A stretch of 6,591 nt of DNA from Marinospirillum sp. (lineage in GTDB: Bacteria > Pseudomonadota > Gammaproteobacteria > Pseudomonadales > Halomonadaceae): the NCBI RefSeq assembly GCF_014859565.1, contig NZ_JACUUA010000177.1:1-6591 (forward strand). The letters run 5' to 3'. A model generated the notes under the pieces. That model was given only the letters and a program-made list of their open reading frames with translations. It searched no databases and was not told where the DNA came from. Every line of letters starts with the position of its first letter. Within the stretch, counting starts at the first letter, position 1. Positions 6,395 to 6,591 of the stretch are shown one piece after another. A program made the translations under genes and the position numbers.

Positions 6395-6591
6395 ATGACC
6401 ATTATCCGTGTCGGTGTTGATATTGCAAAGTCTGTCTTTCATGTTCATGGCGCAGATCGTCAGGGTAAAACCTGCTGGCAAGGAAAATATTCACGCAGCA
6501 AATGGCTGGATGCGATTAGTAAAAAAGTACCTGACGGCGCTGAAATTGGCATGGAGGCCTGTGCTTCTTCTCATCACTGGGCGCGTGAGCT
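6395..6591 (+). CDS. IS110-superfamily (IS1111-like) transposase, N-terminal part
   Basis: This is the DEDD transposase/recombinase of an IS110-superfamily element, which works with a bridge RNA. 65 codons are visible before the right edge; full-length members are about 320-350 aa. The first catalytic Asp is D9 in VGVDIAKSVFHVHG (6-19), and the catalytic Glu is E54 in EIGMEACASSHHWARE (50-65). The 'GMEACxSxHHWARE' form is typical of the IS1111 subgroup. The two later Asp residues and the C-terminal Tnp20 domain with its catalytic serine lie outside the window. The ATG at 6395 has AGGAG (6382-6386) 8 nt upstream. Whether the full gene is intact cannot be judged here. Confidence 0.93.
   Translation, partial: MTIIRVGVDIAKSVFHVHGADRQGKTCWQGKYSRSKWLDAISKKVPDGAEIGMEACASSHHWARE

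Larger units (their letters stand above)
6306..6591 (+). mobile_element. IS110-superfamily (IS1111-like) insertion sequence, left part only
   Basis: The left end of an insertion sequence that continues past the right edge. The boundary at about 6305-6312 is inferred from where the group II intron motif stops and from the inverted-repeat arm TGGACTCCTCCTCA at 6312-6325. IS1111-type members carry short subterminal inverted repeats, and this arm is a good candidate for the left one. The matching right-end repeat would lie outside the window. IS110-superfamily elements use a structured bridge RNA made from non-coding DNA of the element. In IS1111-type members this is thought to lie downstream of the transposase, so it would not be visible here. 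Confidence 0.75.

Overview
The window looks like accessory DNA from a gammaproteobacterium. GC content is middling by eye. The restriction genes, the WYL-type regulator stub and the IS110-superfamily transposase all resemble families common in Pseudomonas-like and marine gammaproteobacteria. The host assignment is an inference from protein style only.

Positions 1-5185 (minus strand) hold a type I restriction-modification locus. In transcription order it reads: a truncated WYL-family regulator (stub of 77 aa, 5185-4952), hsdR (4836-1324, 1170 aa, EcoEI-like with an N-terminal DUF4145 domain and a coiled-coil linker), then hsdM (starting at 1274 and running off the left edge with 424 codons visible). 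The specificity gene hsdS is not in the window and is expected just beyond the left edge. HsdM methylates host DNA together with HsdS. HsdR adds the ATP-dependent translocase and nuclease that cut unmodified DNA. The regulator that often precedes such loci is broken, so control by it is probably lost.

Positions 5186-5453 form a divergent intergenic region with two short inverted repeats and no convincing gene. A plus-strand gene follows (5454-5999, 181 aa). It encodes a small PDZ-domain protein with a Ser/Gly linker and a C-terminal pair of membrane helices, predicted to keep both ends in the cytoplasm. I do not recognise it as a named family.

Positions 6000-6311 are a scrap yard. First comes a strong hairpin, a likely terminator between convergent genes. 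Next is the 3' end of an unidentified minus-strand gene. Last is the 3' end of a group II intron: the maturase C-terminus plus the start of the conserved downstream RNA motif. The intron is cut off by the left end of an IS110-superfamily (IS1111-like) insertion sequence, whose transposase begins at 6395 and runs off the right edge. The leader of this IS carries a 14-bp inverted repeat (one mismatch) that would pair with and hide the transposase Shine-Dalgarno in read-through transcripts.

I did not find a clear new multi-gene system. The items most worth a second look are the cytoplasm-facing PDZ/two-helix protein beside the restriction locus, the SD-hiding inverted repeat in the IS leader, and the nested mobile-element debris.
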